64,000 bases of DNA from assembly GCA_003255025.1 (NCBI GenBank), contig QANY01011423.1, forward strand, positions 374,551-438,550, written 5' to 3'. The notes below the pieces were generated by a model. That model did no database searches, was not told the DNA's origin, and was given only the letters and a program-made list of their open reading frames with translations. The stretch comes from Datisca glomerata (Eukaryota > Streptophyta > Magnoliopsida > Cucurbitales > Datiscaceae). Below are positions 37,991-55,789 of the stretch, in pieces (position 1 is the stretch's first letter; each line of letters starts with the position of its first letter). The position numbers and the translations under genes were made by a program.

Positions 37991-38122
37991 AGCCCAACTA
38001 TATATTAAACTGTTCACCCAGCCCACTGTAGCCTCCTCTCCGCTTCACGCATCCTCTTTTTAGCATCGCTGTCTTTTTCAACCGGAGATTAATTGCACGA
38101 CCGACCTCCAATCGAACCCTAA
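37991..38122 (+). promoter_or_regulatory. KRR1 promoter motifs: two site II words and a telo-box
   Basis: AGCCCAA (37991-37997) and AGCCCAC (38020-38026) are TGGGCT site II cores in reverse orientation. AACCCTAA (38115-38122) is a telo-box core. The pairing of site II and telo-box near the start is typical of plant ribosome-biogenesis genes and agrees with the product of the gene that follows. Confidence 0.55.
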
Positions 38123-38230
38123 CTCTCACTCAGATTGACGCACATCTCGCGGGACGCGGTGCTTAATTAATTGCATTCTTGTCAAAATTTTAAACTTTCA
38201 GGCCTTTCTCAATACACTACGAATAAGCTG

Positions 38231-43333
<5,103 letters not shown>

Positions 43334-44712
43334 ATTGATACGATTAATGGGGAGTCGCATTGAGAAGTTAATTTAGTAAGCATTTAGCAAAGTTCATTCT
43401 TGAACATGCTACTAGCTTTTGAAGCAAATTTGGATCTAGTTAGTTATTTGATAATTAAACATTATACTCATGAGACGAAGTCATTGTATTGAGTCAAACT
43501 GCGGTGTTGGTTTTGTGATGGGTCACAGATGGGGGATCTATTGCAATGTTAATAGTGTTTCCTATTTCTATGAACCCTTTCAAGTGGTCACCCTGATGTA
43601 TCATTTCTTTACTTCCATGTATCATTTCTTCAACTTTTATATGCATTCTGAATCAATCTATTAGAATAGTATACCATAAAGTTGAAATGAAAAAAAGACC
43701 ATTCTCTCCGGGCTTTCGATTCATATATTTGTTCTGAAAATTACTACCACATAGCATCTGAGGTATTTTTTGTTGCATTCTGGTAAATAGACATATTAAA
43801 CAGACCTTTGGTGTATAGATTATACACTACCAGTTGTAACAAAAAATATCACCCAATATCTTGCGCAAAAATGCTATCAGGTTACACCACTATTCTTAAT
43901 CCAAAGGTCCACGAATGTTCTATCTATCGACTTTATCGTATGGCAACAGTTCTCCCTTCTAGCTATACAAAACATAGAATATAGCAAACCCCCAAAGAGT
44001 AAATGACAATACAGGCATAGATCTCAGGCTTTTCTTTTTGGTTTGCTCGTATGACAAAAGAAACCTGTGGTACAAGTAACATCACACATCAATGAATTTC
44101 CTTCACAGCCGCTGCAAAGTTGGACGTTAAACGAAACAAATGGCTAGTCTCTGCCAAATCAGATGTACAAAACACACCGATTGTGCATACAGTCATTCCA
44201 CTTTTTATGTTATCAATTGGTGGCTAATTATATCCCTAACCGCCAACCAACTAATGAAGCTACACTTAAACGGGCATCCAGAAAACCACAGCAACTTAAA
44301 CCAGTCAACAGAACTAATAAACTTACGCTACCTGACTCAACGATCTTGTTGGGCACAAGGGTATTACTTGTTGGCCAGGACCACTGGTTGACTAAACTTA
44401 AAGTACGGACTCCATCATTGTACTGCATGATAGACACTAAAATGAATGTTATAAAATCATTCTTTTTGTAATTCTAACCCACCATATAAGTAGTCTCAGA
44501 ACAAATAGAATTATCAAAGTTTCAACCAACATTGTTGCGACACTTTTAAGTCACGAAACCCAAACAAAAATTGCAGTCTCATCAAGAAACCAAATAAGAA
44601 AACACAACAAAATAGTGAAAATAAAACAGATAAATATTTAAAGATGACTTATTACGTTTGTAGCTGGGACAATGATGTTTATCCTGATATTACAGACTTC
44701 TGGATTAATAAT
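43334..44712. other. Convergent 3' regions of KRR1 and eEF2
   Basis: No coding sequence is recognisable. The two genes point at each other, so this 1.4 kb holds both 3' UTRs and their polyadenylation regions. AATAAA-like words occur, but the cleavage sites cannot be fixed. The open frames at 44140-44471 are unsupported. Confidence 0.55.
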
Positions 44713-47645
44713 TTATAGCTTGTCCTCGAACTCGGAAAGCGGGGTCATCTGCTCCTTCAATCCCTTCCTCTTCCGGATTTGAGTGACAAGTTCAGCTGCC
44801 TGGGAACCAGCTTCCAATGGGTCAGACGACATCATTTCCCAATGATCAAACACACACTGAGGGAAAGCCTGGCCTGAGGTTGCAGCCCTCAAGGTGCTAG
44901 AGAACCCAAAAGACTCGATGACAGGGAGGTAAGCCTTGATGTTGTAAAGAGGAGTTCCAGGCCTTTGTAATTCCTCAAACACATGCCCACGTTTCTGGTT
45001 AAGAACACTATAAATACCTCCCAGGGCTTGCTCGGGAGCTTGGATCTCGACCAGGTAGACGGGCTCAAGAAGCCTGGGTTTGGCTGTCAGCTGGGAAGCA
45101 TATATAACTCTTCTGGCAGTTGGAATGACTTGACCACCTCCTCTGTGAATCGCATCAGCGTGAAGAACCACATCACAAACTTCAAAGCAGATACCTCTCA
45201 TGTTTTCTTCAGCCAATGCACCTTCCTTTGATGCCCACTGGAATCCAGCCACAACAGAGTCCTTAATTTCATTCAGGTACTGAACTCCCTTACACATGTC
45301 AACCACCATATTAGGGCCAGTGGTTTCCGGGCCAAAACACCAAATCTTCTTTGCCAAGTCCTTATCCCAACCAAACTCCTCAGATAAAATTTTGGATCGT
45401 ACTTTTGGGTCATCTCTTGGGCCAATGCGGCCATCATCAATGGCCTCAGCAAGTCCTTCCTCAAGAGGTCGTGCTTCCATGTACAGCCTGTTGTGTTTGT
45501 TGGGCGACTTGCTCATCACAACACGGCTAGACTTCTCAAGAACAGTCTCACGGAATGAGACGACGGGGTCAGACTTTATGATCTCAGCTCCACCCATGAA
45601 ATCATCCACCAAATCCTTCAAACAGATCTCGAGGTGGAGTTCTCCAGCACCTGCAATAATGTGCTCCCCGGACTCCTCAATAGAACAAACAACCATAGGA
45701 TCTGATTTCGCCAACCGCTTAAGACCTTCAACAAGCTTTGGGAGATCAGATGCCACCTTGCACTGAACCGCCACACGGACAACGGGTGAGACAGAAAATT
45801 TCATAGCCCGGATTGGATGAGCATCCACTTCCTTCTCATTTGTCAAAGTAGCATTCTTGGTGATAAATTGATCCAGCCCAACCATGGCAACGGTGTTACC
45901 ACATGGAACATCCTCAACTGTTTCCTGCCTCTTTCCCATCCAAATGACGGTTCTCTGGACACTCTTAACATACAAGTCCTTCTTCTCCCCAGGAATATAG
46001 TTCGGACCCATGATTCTGACCTTTAGACCAGTCGACACTTTTCCTGCGAAGACACGGCCAAAAGCAAAAAACCTACCCTTATCCGAAGCTGGAATCATCT
46101 TAGAGACATAGAGCATCAGAGGCCCATCAGGGTCACAATTTCTGATGGCAGTGGCGTACGCATCATCCAAGGGACCCTCATACAAGTTCTCCACACGATA
46201 CTTTTGGGCTGTAGCTGGAGACGGAAGGTGAAAGATCATCATTTCCAAGAGAGCGGTGCTTGCTGGGAGCCAGGTCTGCATGACGCGCTTCATCAGGGGC
46301 TTTCCCATCAAATCCTTCTCTTCTGTCTTCATGGTCACACCAAGCTTTTGCAACATAGGCCACAGCTTATCCTTCTGGTCATTCATGCAAGTGTTAATGA
46401 TTTGCTTGATGGGCTCATAACAGAATTGAACAAATCCACGCTTGCAGGTGGGAGAGCCTGTGTTCTTGCTGGTCCACTTTTTAGTAGCAGGGTCAAAGAA
46501 GTTCTCTCCCCACAGCCGTTCCATCATCTTTGACTCATCAACTCCAAATTTGGAGGCATACATCTTTGCAAAATTAGTCAACGTGAAAGCCCAACCATGT
46601 AGACCAGCGGAGAAAGCCACTGTACCTTTCTCCGGGTAGACCTGCACATCACCAAGAAGGGGATCCTCATATGTGGCCATAATGACATTAGCATTCTCAA
46701 TAACCCTCTGGAAAGTTTGATAAGCCTCCTCTCCATCAACCTGAAGCTCAAGGAAGCACCTGTCCATCTTGTTAACAGTTAACACGGGCCTAATCCTCTC
46801 TCCCAGAGCTTGACGGAGCACAGTTTCTGTTTGGACGCATACACCTTCAATACAGTCAACAACCACAAGTGCTCCATCAGTAATACGAAGTGCAGCCGTA
46901 ACCTCAGAGGAAAAGTCAACGTGCCCGGGCGAATCTATGAGATTGATAAGGTACTCATTCCCGTTTCTCTCTCCCTTGTAGCTTTTAAGGGACTCAGGGG
47001 TCATCTCATAATACAGAGATATTCCAGTGGACTTAATAGTGATACCACGTTCTGCTTCATCAGCGCGGGTATCTGTCATCCGGACATCACCAGCAACCTC
47101 CTGAGCAATGATACCGGCGGCAGCCACAAGAGAATCCGTAAGAGTTGATTTTCCTGCATGGTGATAATAATACTTTAGGATAACCCAACACTGAAGATTC
47201 TAACATGATAGCAAACTTTTTATTTTCCCACACAACTATAATTGTTGAAGATAATATTATATTTCCTGAGAATTGTTGAATATAAAGTTATATTTCCTGA
47301 GATTGTAAGTTGATAGCGCACTGCTCGATCTATACATTAGTGTATGTATACAATCTATGCAAAAAGTTACACTCTAAAAAACCTCTGAGATATTGCAATA
47401 GAAACCATAGTATTGTTGCTATGGATACAATGGAAGATTGTCACAGAAGCAGATATGTCAGAGGACCAACCATGATCAACATGAGCAATGACGGACATAT
47501 TACGGATATTGTGTTTGTAGTCCATAATCCTACGAAGCTCCTCAGCTGTAAACTTCACCTGCAAATATAAGAGGAGTTTTATGCTAAAACTAATATACAT
47601 ATAAAGAGAGAGAGAGAAAATAAACAAATCAGCTTAACTTACCAT
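44713..47645 (-). CDS. Elongation factor 2 (eEF2), 3 coding exons
   Basis: Minus strand. Exons in transcript order: 47643-47645 (only the ATG), 47471-47558 and 44713-47153. Introns are GT-AG, and the join gives GGA AAA TCA (Gly-Lys-Ser) in the P-loop. The product is 843 aa, the usual plant length. It is the GTPase that translocates tRNA and mRNA on cytosolic ribosomes. Visible landmarks: P-loop AHVDHGKST (26-34); T57 in the [14 protein letters not shown] segment, the eEF2-kinase site position; DSPGH and NKMD GTP motifs; and His700 in [11 protein letters not shown], the diphthamide residue. The GTG at 47127 is internal: coding continues upstream to 47153 with [13 protein letters not shown]. 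Nothing in the frame is broken. A second copy lies 18.1 kb to the right. Confidence 0.97.
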
Positions 47646-47671
47646 CTTGAATAGTCTTTAGATGACAAAAA

Positions 47672-47964
47672 CTGCAGCAATCAAAGGATAAACTGTCCAG
47701 AGAAATAAAAACAAGTATGTTAAGTAGCTTCACATGAACAAGAATTCAGACATAATTCCTCTTCCACAACCGTATTCATTCATAAAAACAAGCAGGTAAA
47801 TCATTCGAATATTTGCTTAACCAGATCTTCAAACGACAAAGAAAAAATAACAATCCTAAGAAATAAAGGAATCATTAGAAAGCGAAAAATTCATAGAAAT
47901 TCCCAAAACCCCAAGATCAGATACAGAAGAACCTGTAAAGAAGGAGAGGGAAAGCAAACATTAC
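47672..47964 (-). other. Probable 5' UTR intron of eEF2
   Basis: On the minus strand GTAATGTTTGC follows the leader at 47964 and TTGCTGCAG ends at 47672, 26 bases before the start codon. Leader introns are frequent in plant elongation factor genes. It is inferred from splice signals only. Confidence 0.55.
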
Positions 47965-48010
47965 CACTATCTGCAGCCGCCACAGACGCACGAAAAGAAA
48001 GAGAGAGCTT

Positions 48011-48020
48011 GGATATATAG
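48011..48020 (-). promoter_or_regulatory. TATA box of eEF2
   Basis: CTATATATCC on the minus strand is followed by a CT-rich stretch (AAGCTCTCTCTTTCTTTTC), the usual layout of strong plant promoters. This predicts transcription starting near 47985. A TGGGCC site II word lies further upstream (within 48112-48122). Confidence 0.6.
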
Positions 48021-48309
48021 AATGTTGAGGGAGAGTTATATATCCCTAGGTTCCCTTCTCTTCATGGGCTCTCCTGATGTGAATGGATCGTTGTACTTCC
48101 TGGTCCAATATTAGGCCCAAACAAATTAGCAAAGGAATAAGAAGGAGAGAGAAGTATAAAAATGATCAACTTTCTAATTTAAACTATAAAAATGTTTGAA
48201 AAACTATTTTAATGAAAAAATGGCTGAAATAAGGTAAACAATTTATTTACTTATGTGTAAAAGTAATCAACTTTCTCGCTTAAATTATAAAAATGTCTAA
48301 AAATAATAG

Positions 48310-48880
48310 TAGTAAATTCCGTTTCGATGTCCATTTTAGTTTTCTGAAAAAAATGAAACGTTTTGAATATTTCAAGGTTTCGGTGCATCGTTTCGGAAAA
48401 AAATTTCTGGGCTTCTAAAATAAACGTTATAAAATTTATTATAAATAATATAATTGAGAAAAAAATTGAATCAATAGATTATATCATGCAAATAATACAT
48501 AATTATCATTAAAATTCAATAAAACATCATATTAATGATATTAAAATTAAACATCATATTAAATAGCATTATTATCAGGAAACATACAAATGTTCAACAT
48601 CACAACTAATTTGCTTGAGTTTCATCATCATCATCCTCATTAAACTTTATAATTCAGGATTATCTCCACCAAACTAATCCCACCACACCTCTACAAAAAA
48701 ACATGTTGAGAATAAATTCAATTAAAACAACATAAATTCATAAAAGTATTTCGGCCGAAAAAGACCGAAATGCGGTCAAAACAGGCCGAAAATTTGGATG
48801 AAAAATTACAACCCTCTATTTCGTTTCGGTTCCTCGCTGGAACCAAAATGTTTCGGCCATTTTGGCCGAAACGAAACTTT
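48310..48880 (-). repeat. Dispersed repeat, copy 1 (inverted relative to copy 2)
   Basis: Read on the minus strand this stretch aligns with 61738-62250 through most of its length. Shared words include GTTTTAATTGAATTTATTCT, GGTGGAGATAATC and ATGATGATGATGAAACTCAA. Its ends carry opposed CGTTTCG/CGAAACG words (GTTTCGTTTCGGCC at one end, CGAAACGGAA at the other), suggesting a non-autonomous DNA element with terminal inverted repeats. There is no open frame. The superfamily is not determined. Confidence 0.65.
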
Positions 48881-50033
48881 CAACTAAGCTAAAAACCTTT
48901 TTAGTGGAAAAATGGCCGAAATAATGTAAACAATTTAGTTGCGTAGTGTAATTTTAGTAAATAAATTATTTACTTCAGTCACTTCGATTATTTTTGCTAA
49001 TAAAAAGTATTTCGGTCATTTTTACCGTTTTGAGCTAGAAATTGACTTTTTCTATCATTTTCGGTAAGAAGAATTATTACTGTACACAGGGAAGGCCACC
49101 TGAATTGTCCCTTCCATTGATTAAGTTTCTGATAAATACATATAATATTCTGTGTAATATGTAAAATTATTAAATATTCTATTATCTGCCCCCATCGATT
49201 TGTAACATTACAAGTTATTATACTATTTGTTACTTTTAAATATAAAAAAAAATTTAATTATATATTATCCATTCCTTTCTGATAGGTAAAACATCAAGCA
49301 CTATAAAAAAAATTCTATCATATCAATTACATGAGGTTTTGAAAAAAACATAGTTCGCCTTCTATGAAATTTATGGCCTCGCAATATACAAGTTTTACAT
49401 TGTCTCCATTATGTCACAAAAATATTTTATATGATATATTCAAATTAAGTATTCTCAATCCCAAAATTTATTGGGATGACGTTTTCTCTTATACCTTAAA
49501 ACTTAACCACCAACCTTTCATACAATTGATGTAGAATTACGTCAACAAATATTGCATTAATAATAGTGATATTTGTTTCACCAAACTTTTTAAGACGTAA
49601 TTTCATTCTAGCTCACTATCTGAAAGTAAGAGATGAATGTTTTGGTTCTCGTTACCATATCTACCATAGGATTATGTACTTGATCAAAGCAAGTTCTTAT
49701 CTACCATAGGATTATGTACTTGATCAAAGCAAGTTCTCTGTTGTAGCAAATTATGTTATTATGGATATTGAGCAATGAAATTGATTGATTATGTAAATTT
49801 TGTGTTTTAATTGTATGGTTAGTACAACTCAATTTATAACTCCGTAAAGGCATCATATTCTATGAAATAGCGCCACATATAGTATGACATGCATTAAAAG
49901 ACTATTATGAGGGAAATACGTCGCATGTTTGAATAACGTGACCGGATTAGGAACCACAAAAACATTTGGTAATATAGATAATGAATAAGATTTTATTTCC
50001 CATTGAGATCAGGTAAGAAACAATTATAATTGG
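48881..50033. other. AT-rich intergenic DNA
   Basis: No gene is seen. The only structure is the 40-bp tandem duplication at 49658-49737. Confidence 0.55.
49658..49737. repeat. 40-bp tandem duplication
   Basis: The unit beginning TATCTACCATAGGATTATG occurs twice head to tail (49658-49697 and 49698-49737) with no visible difference, so it is recent. Confidence 0.9.
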
Positions 50034-53000
50034 CACTACAAGAAATATGACATTCAAGAGGCTTAAAATACAAGAGTTTTAGTCTGCTCTTATTAAAAAC
50101 TCAAAACAACAATAGATTTTAAGAATAAAGTAAAATCTATTCATGTTAAAAGTATAAAAAAACGGGACTTCAAATTAAAAGCCTTAGTTTCTCCCTTTCA
50201 ACCTAACCCTTTAAATTATTTACTTCTCTCTTTCAATAAAAGAAAGAGAACTAGGGTCCCGAAGAATGGAGAAGACATGCAGCCTTATCGCCACATCCAT
50301 GGCCTTGTCGCCGCCACCACCACCGTCTCTGTGTCGTCACCACCACCACTGCTCTCTCTCAAACTTGACCACACTATTTTCCTCATGTTGGTGCTCTCTC
50401 TCAATCGGTGTTCTCTCTGTTTGTGGTCTCTGGGTGTGTGCACGCACGCACGCACGCGCTTGCTTTCAGTCGTGGTACCATGGATCTTGAATCTGGTAAG
50501 TCAGTCGCCACTATGTCATCTTCTCAGGCTCACCTGAAGGTACCTCTATCTCGATAATGTTATGTATCCTTGGAAATTTTTAATCGATGATTCGGGTATG
50601 GAAAAATCAAACATTCTCTCCAGATTTAAGAGAAACTAGTTCTGTTTGGATTCCAAATCCACCATTAGTGTCGAATTCGCTACTAGAACATTGCAGATCT
50701 ATCTAATTTCTTCATCCACATATCGATTTACGCATTCCCATACTGAAATCAAACTATTCCTCATAGTAAAATAAACAAATGTTTTATTTTACTTGGTCGA
50801 GGCATCGTCTTCATTGAATTAATGAGTTTCAATCATGTGGAATGTGGTTATAGGTACAGGAGAAGTGGGTTTGTCAAAAATGATGTTTTTATGCGATTAA
50901 AGGGCTTGAAAGTTTTCAAGAGCCTCTGTTGGTTCTGGTATGATTAACCTTTAATACTTTAGTGTATTTTATGTTAAATTAATTTGTCGTTATATATGAA
51001 CTGTAGAGATAATGAAGATTTTAATTGTGGGAATTGACAATCTGAAGCTACTTGGCATGACATTTTGTTGAGTTCTGCGCTGGCTGCTGTGAATTTAGAG
51101 TCTCTGAATTTGAGTTTCTATTCAGAGTTTTATGCCTTAATGGGTAGTTTCAAATTCATACAACTTTCATTTGATTTTGGGGTCTAATTTTGCAGCATAT
51201 TTTTTATTGATTTTTTGTGGATTTTGTCTGCAACAATTTGGTTTCTTTTGTATTGACAGGGTACTCCATTTTGACATTTTGATAGAAAATCATAAGGTTA
51301 TTTAAAGCCTGATGGCTTATTTATTTGATAGCATATTCCATATTCTCGATTCATCTTTTGTGAGCTCCCCTAAAACAAAATAGGAATTGGTATTCTTGTT
51401 AAGATAACGCTTTGGGAGGAAGGTTGGATGGGATATCATAGCCGCAATATTAACTAAAATTATCATGTTGACTATTAAATAAGGGATCTTGTTTACCTTC
51501 TCCTATCTTAGGTGCTAACCAAATCAAAACTTTGAGATTACTTCTCCGCTCTCTGTTTTTTTTATGTTCTAAGAGTCCTCAGTTCTAATAGCTTATTATA
51601 TAACTTTTGAGTAGGGTTGATACTGGTAAGTGGTCTGGCGACATGCACCCTCATAGAACTTCTGTCGATGTGGAACTTGACAAGGATAGAAGTTCAACTT
51701 TGCAACATGCTATCCCCAGAGGTACCTCAGCTTACACTTGCTCCTTATAAACGGGGCCTGGTAAGCTCTTTTCTCTGGTTAAAATTTTAGTATGTGAATG
51801 CCATGAGATGTAGTTTGTTCCTATATTAGATTATTTCAGTTCAATTTTTTTATTATTAAGATCTTAAAAATCATGTTTCTTTAAGTATATCAATCTAAAT
51901 CTTTTCATTATGATGATGATGAATGATGGTTGATGTAAGATACCAACTTCAAATTGTGCAGGTATTTATCACGATGTTGGTCAATAACTTTTTGTATACG
52001 ATTTCAGCGTTTCGTTCTCATTTCTCTCAATTAATTAATTGGTCAAGCATCCGGTATTACTTGAACGATGAGAAAATACACAAGGTACACCAACTACACT
52101 ATTACTCACTCTGGATTCTTACTATGTTGAACAACAACTACTTCTTTATTATCGTCAAGTTTATAAAATATTGTGTTCATGATCTGTTATGCAGTTTGTA
52201 CAGATGTGGGAGGAAAGAATTTGTATGGGAAGAAAAGGGCACCTCCAAAAGTTTCATTTCTCAGCTCATTGGCTAAAATTTAGCACAATGGCGGGAAACC
52301 ATGATGTTGCGTTCTTGTTCTATTTCTATATTTCATGGGGGACTTAGGGTTTTAGTTTGTGATTAGTGTCTGGATTGTGTGCTCATCACTACATTCATTC
52401 ATCTGAACAATTAGGTTATTCTTTTGGGGTTTTTGTTCTTTTATTCATCCTCATTCAAATGTTTTTGTTGAAGAACAGAACATCGAAGATGAGAGAGCCC
52501 TGACCCTCGCCTCAACCACACCAAATAACAGAGGAGTGGGTTGCCGATTGAAGCTCCGTGAAGAACCAATCTAGTTATGTTTGGTTCACACGCATCAAGC
52601 TTCTTCACCCTACTGACACCCTTGTTCTTAGCCAAGTTTATAGAATCATCACCACTCAAGGTTTCTGTTTACTAACACTCTCGTTGTCCTTGTCTTTCTG
52701 ATTTTGCTTGTGAGTCAACACATATGATTAAATTGCTGAGTATAATTATATTTTCATTTGAAAGATTTATGTGAAAAGAAGAAAAAGGAATGATGAAAAT
52801 AAGAATACATCTGTTCTATCATTTTTAATTTCTGAGGTACAAATATATTGTAATGATTGATTTGAAGAAGAAATTTTCTGATTTAGGGATATGGCTTTTA
52901 TTTTTCAGACGTAATGAAAGGTTGTGGGCAAAGAAGCAAGAAAAGATGAAGAAAAAACAATTAGATTCAGACGGGAAGAAGACTGAGAAGTTGGGTAAGG

Positions 53001-55016
53001 ATTCAGACGGGTTGTGGGCAAAGAAGCAAGCAAAGATGTGTTTGTTGGTATAAAAATGCATTAGAAAGTTAATTTCTCTTACTTAAATATATTCTTTTGC
53101 AGAACTGTTATTTAGTGCAGTATCTCATCTCCTTATAAAGCTCATTTGATAAGGCATACATTTGTGAATAAGAAGAACAATAACTACTCTATTTATAAAG
53201 AGGTACATTTAACATGTTAAATGATTAGTTTTGTTTTGTCTTTTTTGATTTGTTGTTGATGAAAATGAGTTGCATTTGCTTTCTGAATGCTGTAGTCACT
53301 ATGTTGTGCTCAGCTCTGAAACTTGTAGGAGGAAGAAGCGAGGTTGAATATCTTGATTCTGATTTCCGGGAAATCTTGTTAAGCTTTTCATTGCCTAGTT
53401 CTTTATAAGTTTTTATGCTGCACGAACAATAACTGGACAATCTAATGCATGATAATGTGATGGAATAGTTGCAGAATAGCTCTAAACCTAATAACAACAT
53501 GCTAAAATTAAAGAATTCTTATAGAAATTTACCCCAAAGTTCTTGAGCGAGTGAAATAGAGTAGTGAAGAGGAACTCAAACGATCTGAAGAACTTAGAGG
53601 CCAAACTTTAACTAGAACTGGCTCTCTCTCTCTCCCCCCTCTCTCTCATACTCACTCCCCTTCCCATTTATAAACTTGTTTTCATTTTTTTCATGAAATA
53701 TTGCTACAACTGGTAGTCCTTTTCTAGAAATGAAGTAAGAATTCTTCACTTACTGCATTTCTTTAATTTCAGCTTACTAACTGAAATCTTGTATATGCAG
53801 TTACTTTCTAGCTAATGCCCCTGGTTGTGATATTGCCATTTTCATTTAGTTGAATCATCTAGTGAAAGTGTTGCGTTTATCTTGTGATTTTATAGCATTC
53901 TAGTATAAAAGTAATGGAGATTAATTAAATTTGTCAATCTGGACGTTATTATTTTAGGGCTTACTACTTCTCCCCCGTGTCTGTGACTTGATGAACACAA
54001 ATCACTGCATTATGTGCTGTTTTATAGCATTCTAGTGTTAGATTTGTATCTGTGGCAACAATGGTGATAAGAATTTCAGTAGGATTAGAACTTGAACATA
54101 AAAAGATATGGCATTGGATTCTATTTGCTGTATTAGTGAGCATCTCTATACTTCTACCTCATTTTTTTACTAGTGAGTATCTTTATACGTGTTCGTAGTT
54201 TTTTACTAGTGAGAAATATATTTGCTGCATTAGTATTTTACATTTTCATAATTTTATATTCATATGACATTGGATTCAATTCATTGTAATTGTAGTGTAT
54301 ATTAGTTGTGAGAAATTTAAACAAGTACATTGACTATATATTTTCTTTAAAATGTAGGACCTACAATCCCTTGAGGCTTTTCACTTGGCATCAAAGTTTG
54401 AAGAGTTAAGCAATGAAAATTTGAAGTTATTTTGTAGCGTGTGTGAAATTTTTAGATGTTTTTTATTTTTTGAATAGCATGTTGTATTAGTCACCAAGTA
54501 CTAATACTTTTAGATGATAATTATGGATAATATTTTATGAAAACGAAATGATGTTTGAATACGTTTTAGTCTAGTAATGTATTAATTTTGAATGTTTAAA
54601 TAGGTACGTAAACATGTGTATATAAATTGATTGTAAAAAAATAGCATTTATAAAATGTCAGGAAAATCTCTTTATAAGAGATATAATTTACAACAAAAAA
54701 ATTATATGAATGAGATTCATAAAATCTTATGGTATCTGATTTAATAGGATATAAAAATACATGTGAAGAATTCACAAGAATTAAAAACACATGTTGAATA
54801 AAAGTAACAGGGTAAAACCTTATTAAACAACGTTCTACAAGAGATAAAAAATCCTGTAAAAAGAAAGATACCACATGAGTTTTCGCAGGAGGCGTTGCGC
54901 CTCGCAAATAATGCGGTCTTTCAATGTGAGGGGTTGTCACAAGCGTCACATGATCCCTGTGGATTACTTTTCACGGGGATATCTGCCACTTGTAAAAAGC
55001 CATATTTCTTGTAATG
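50034..55016 (+). mobile_element. Non-autonomous CACTA transposon with exact TGG target duplication
   Basis: The left end reads CACTACAAGAAATATGAC and the right end reads, inverted, CATTACAAGAAATATGGC, so 16 of 18 terminal positions agree. TGG stands directly outside both ends (50031-50033 and 55017-55019), the 3-bp duplication expected for CACTA elements. No TNPD or TNPA coding similarity is visible in the 4,983 bp. The interior instead has a CCACCACC-rich leader-like region (50260-50400) and several short exon-like segments. It therefore depends on transposase from elsewhere and may carry captured host sequence. Confidence 0.8.
50266..53053 (+). pseudogene. Exon-like segments of unidentified gene(s) inside the CACTA element
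   Basis: A leader-like start (MEKTCSLIATSMALSPPPPP) opens at 50266. An ATG at 50484 gives MDLESGKSVATMSSSQAHLK before a GTAAG/GTACC donor-like context. Later islands include YRRSGFVKNDVFMRLKGLKV (about 50852), a segment with splice-like borders at 51960-52084, a short piece near 52193-52275, and a Lys-rich frame at 52853-53053 containing LWAKKQEKMKKK and a repeat LWAKKQAKM. I do not recognise the family or families. The pieces lie in transposon order and orientation, so they may be one captured, decayed gene or a transposon-specific transcript. Confidence 0.35.
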
Positions 55017-55789
55017 TGGTAAACATCCTCCCAGATAACCGCAAAGGTGAAATTTGAAGGTCGAATATTATGTGATCCAAGATATTCCTACAACTAAGGG
55101 ATCTCAGCTGATAAAGAAAATATGATTTTTATGTTACTGATAATCTAGCCAACTACATGCAAAATGACATCATATGGAGGCATAATATTGGATTAATAAA
55201 AAAACTAAATGACGCAAGGTTTCCTCATAGAATGAGGGCATTTCAGTGATTTCACTTGTCAGTCCACAAGCAGATTACAGAATAATTGACTAATCTTGAC
55301 GAAGGACGTTATCTGTAGTTTGAGGATCATATTGACAACGACTACAAACTTTAAGGCTTCACTCTGCAAAAGAAGTAAGATATGTTCATATCAACAAGAT
55401 GCCAATTGAACTTTTGATTGGTAAAAATTCATGATCAAAGAGGAATGGTTTAATGCTCAATGAAGAAAATGACTAGTCGAAAACAAGTTCAAAGCTTAAA
55501 ATTTTGTGATTGGGAAGGATTCTAATGCAGTGTCCACTTCCAAGAATCTAGAATTTATATAACAGTGAGACTAGCGCCAGGGTCTTTGGTGATTATATTT
55601 TAATATTCTGTCATTATTTTTTGAAAATATTCACTATTTTCCTATTTTCAATTGTTTTTACCGTTTCTCTTTTTTAATTGGAATAATATTAGGAGAAAAC
55701 TAAACAACAGAACACATGCCAACAACAAAAGCGGGTGATGAGCAAACTCGGCTCCATTCATTGCCGAAAAAAGAGAGCATCATTTCTCA
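55017..55789. other. Spacer between CACTA element and LINE
   Basis: No gene is recognisable. It may include the LINE 3' UTR at its right end. A short T-run (about 55669-55676) could be a decayed poly-A tail of the minus-strand LINE, but this is not convincing. Confidence 0.4.

Noticed and set aside
44983..47148. Plus-strand open frames opposite eEF2, repeated opposite the second copy
   Set aside because: They are antisense shadows of the long eEF2 exon. Their presence in both copies only reflects the identity of the coding sequence.
55660..55680. T-run as the poly-A tail of the minus-strand LINE
   Set aside because: Too short and interrupted to assign, and no matching target duplication was found at the right end of the LINE.
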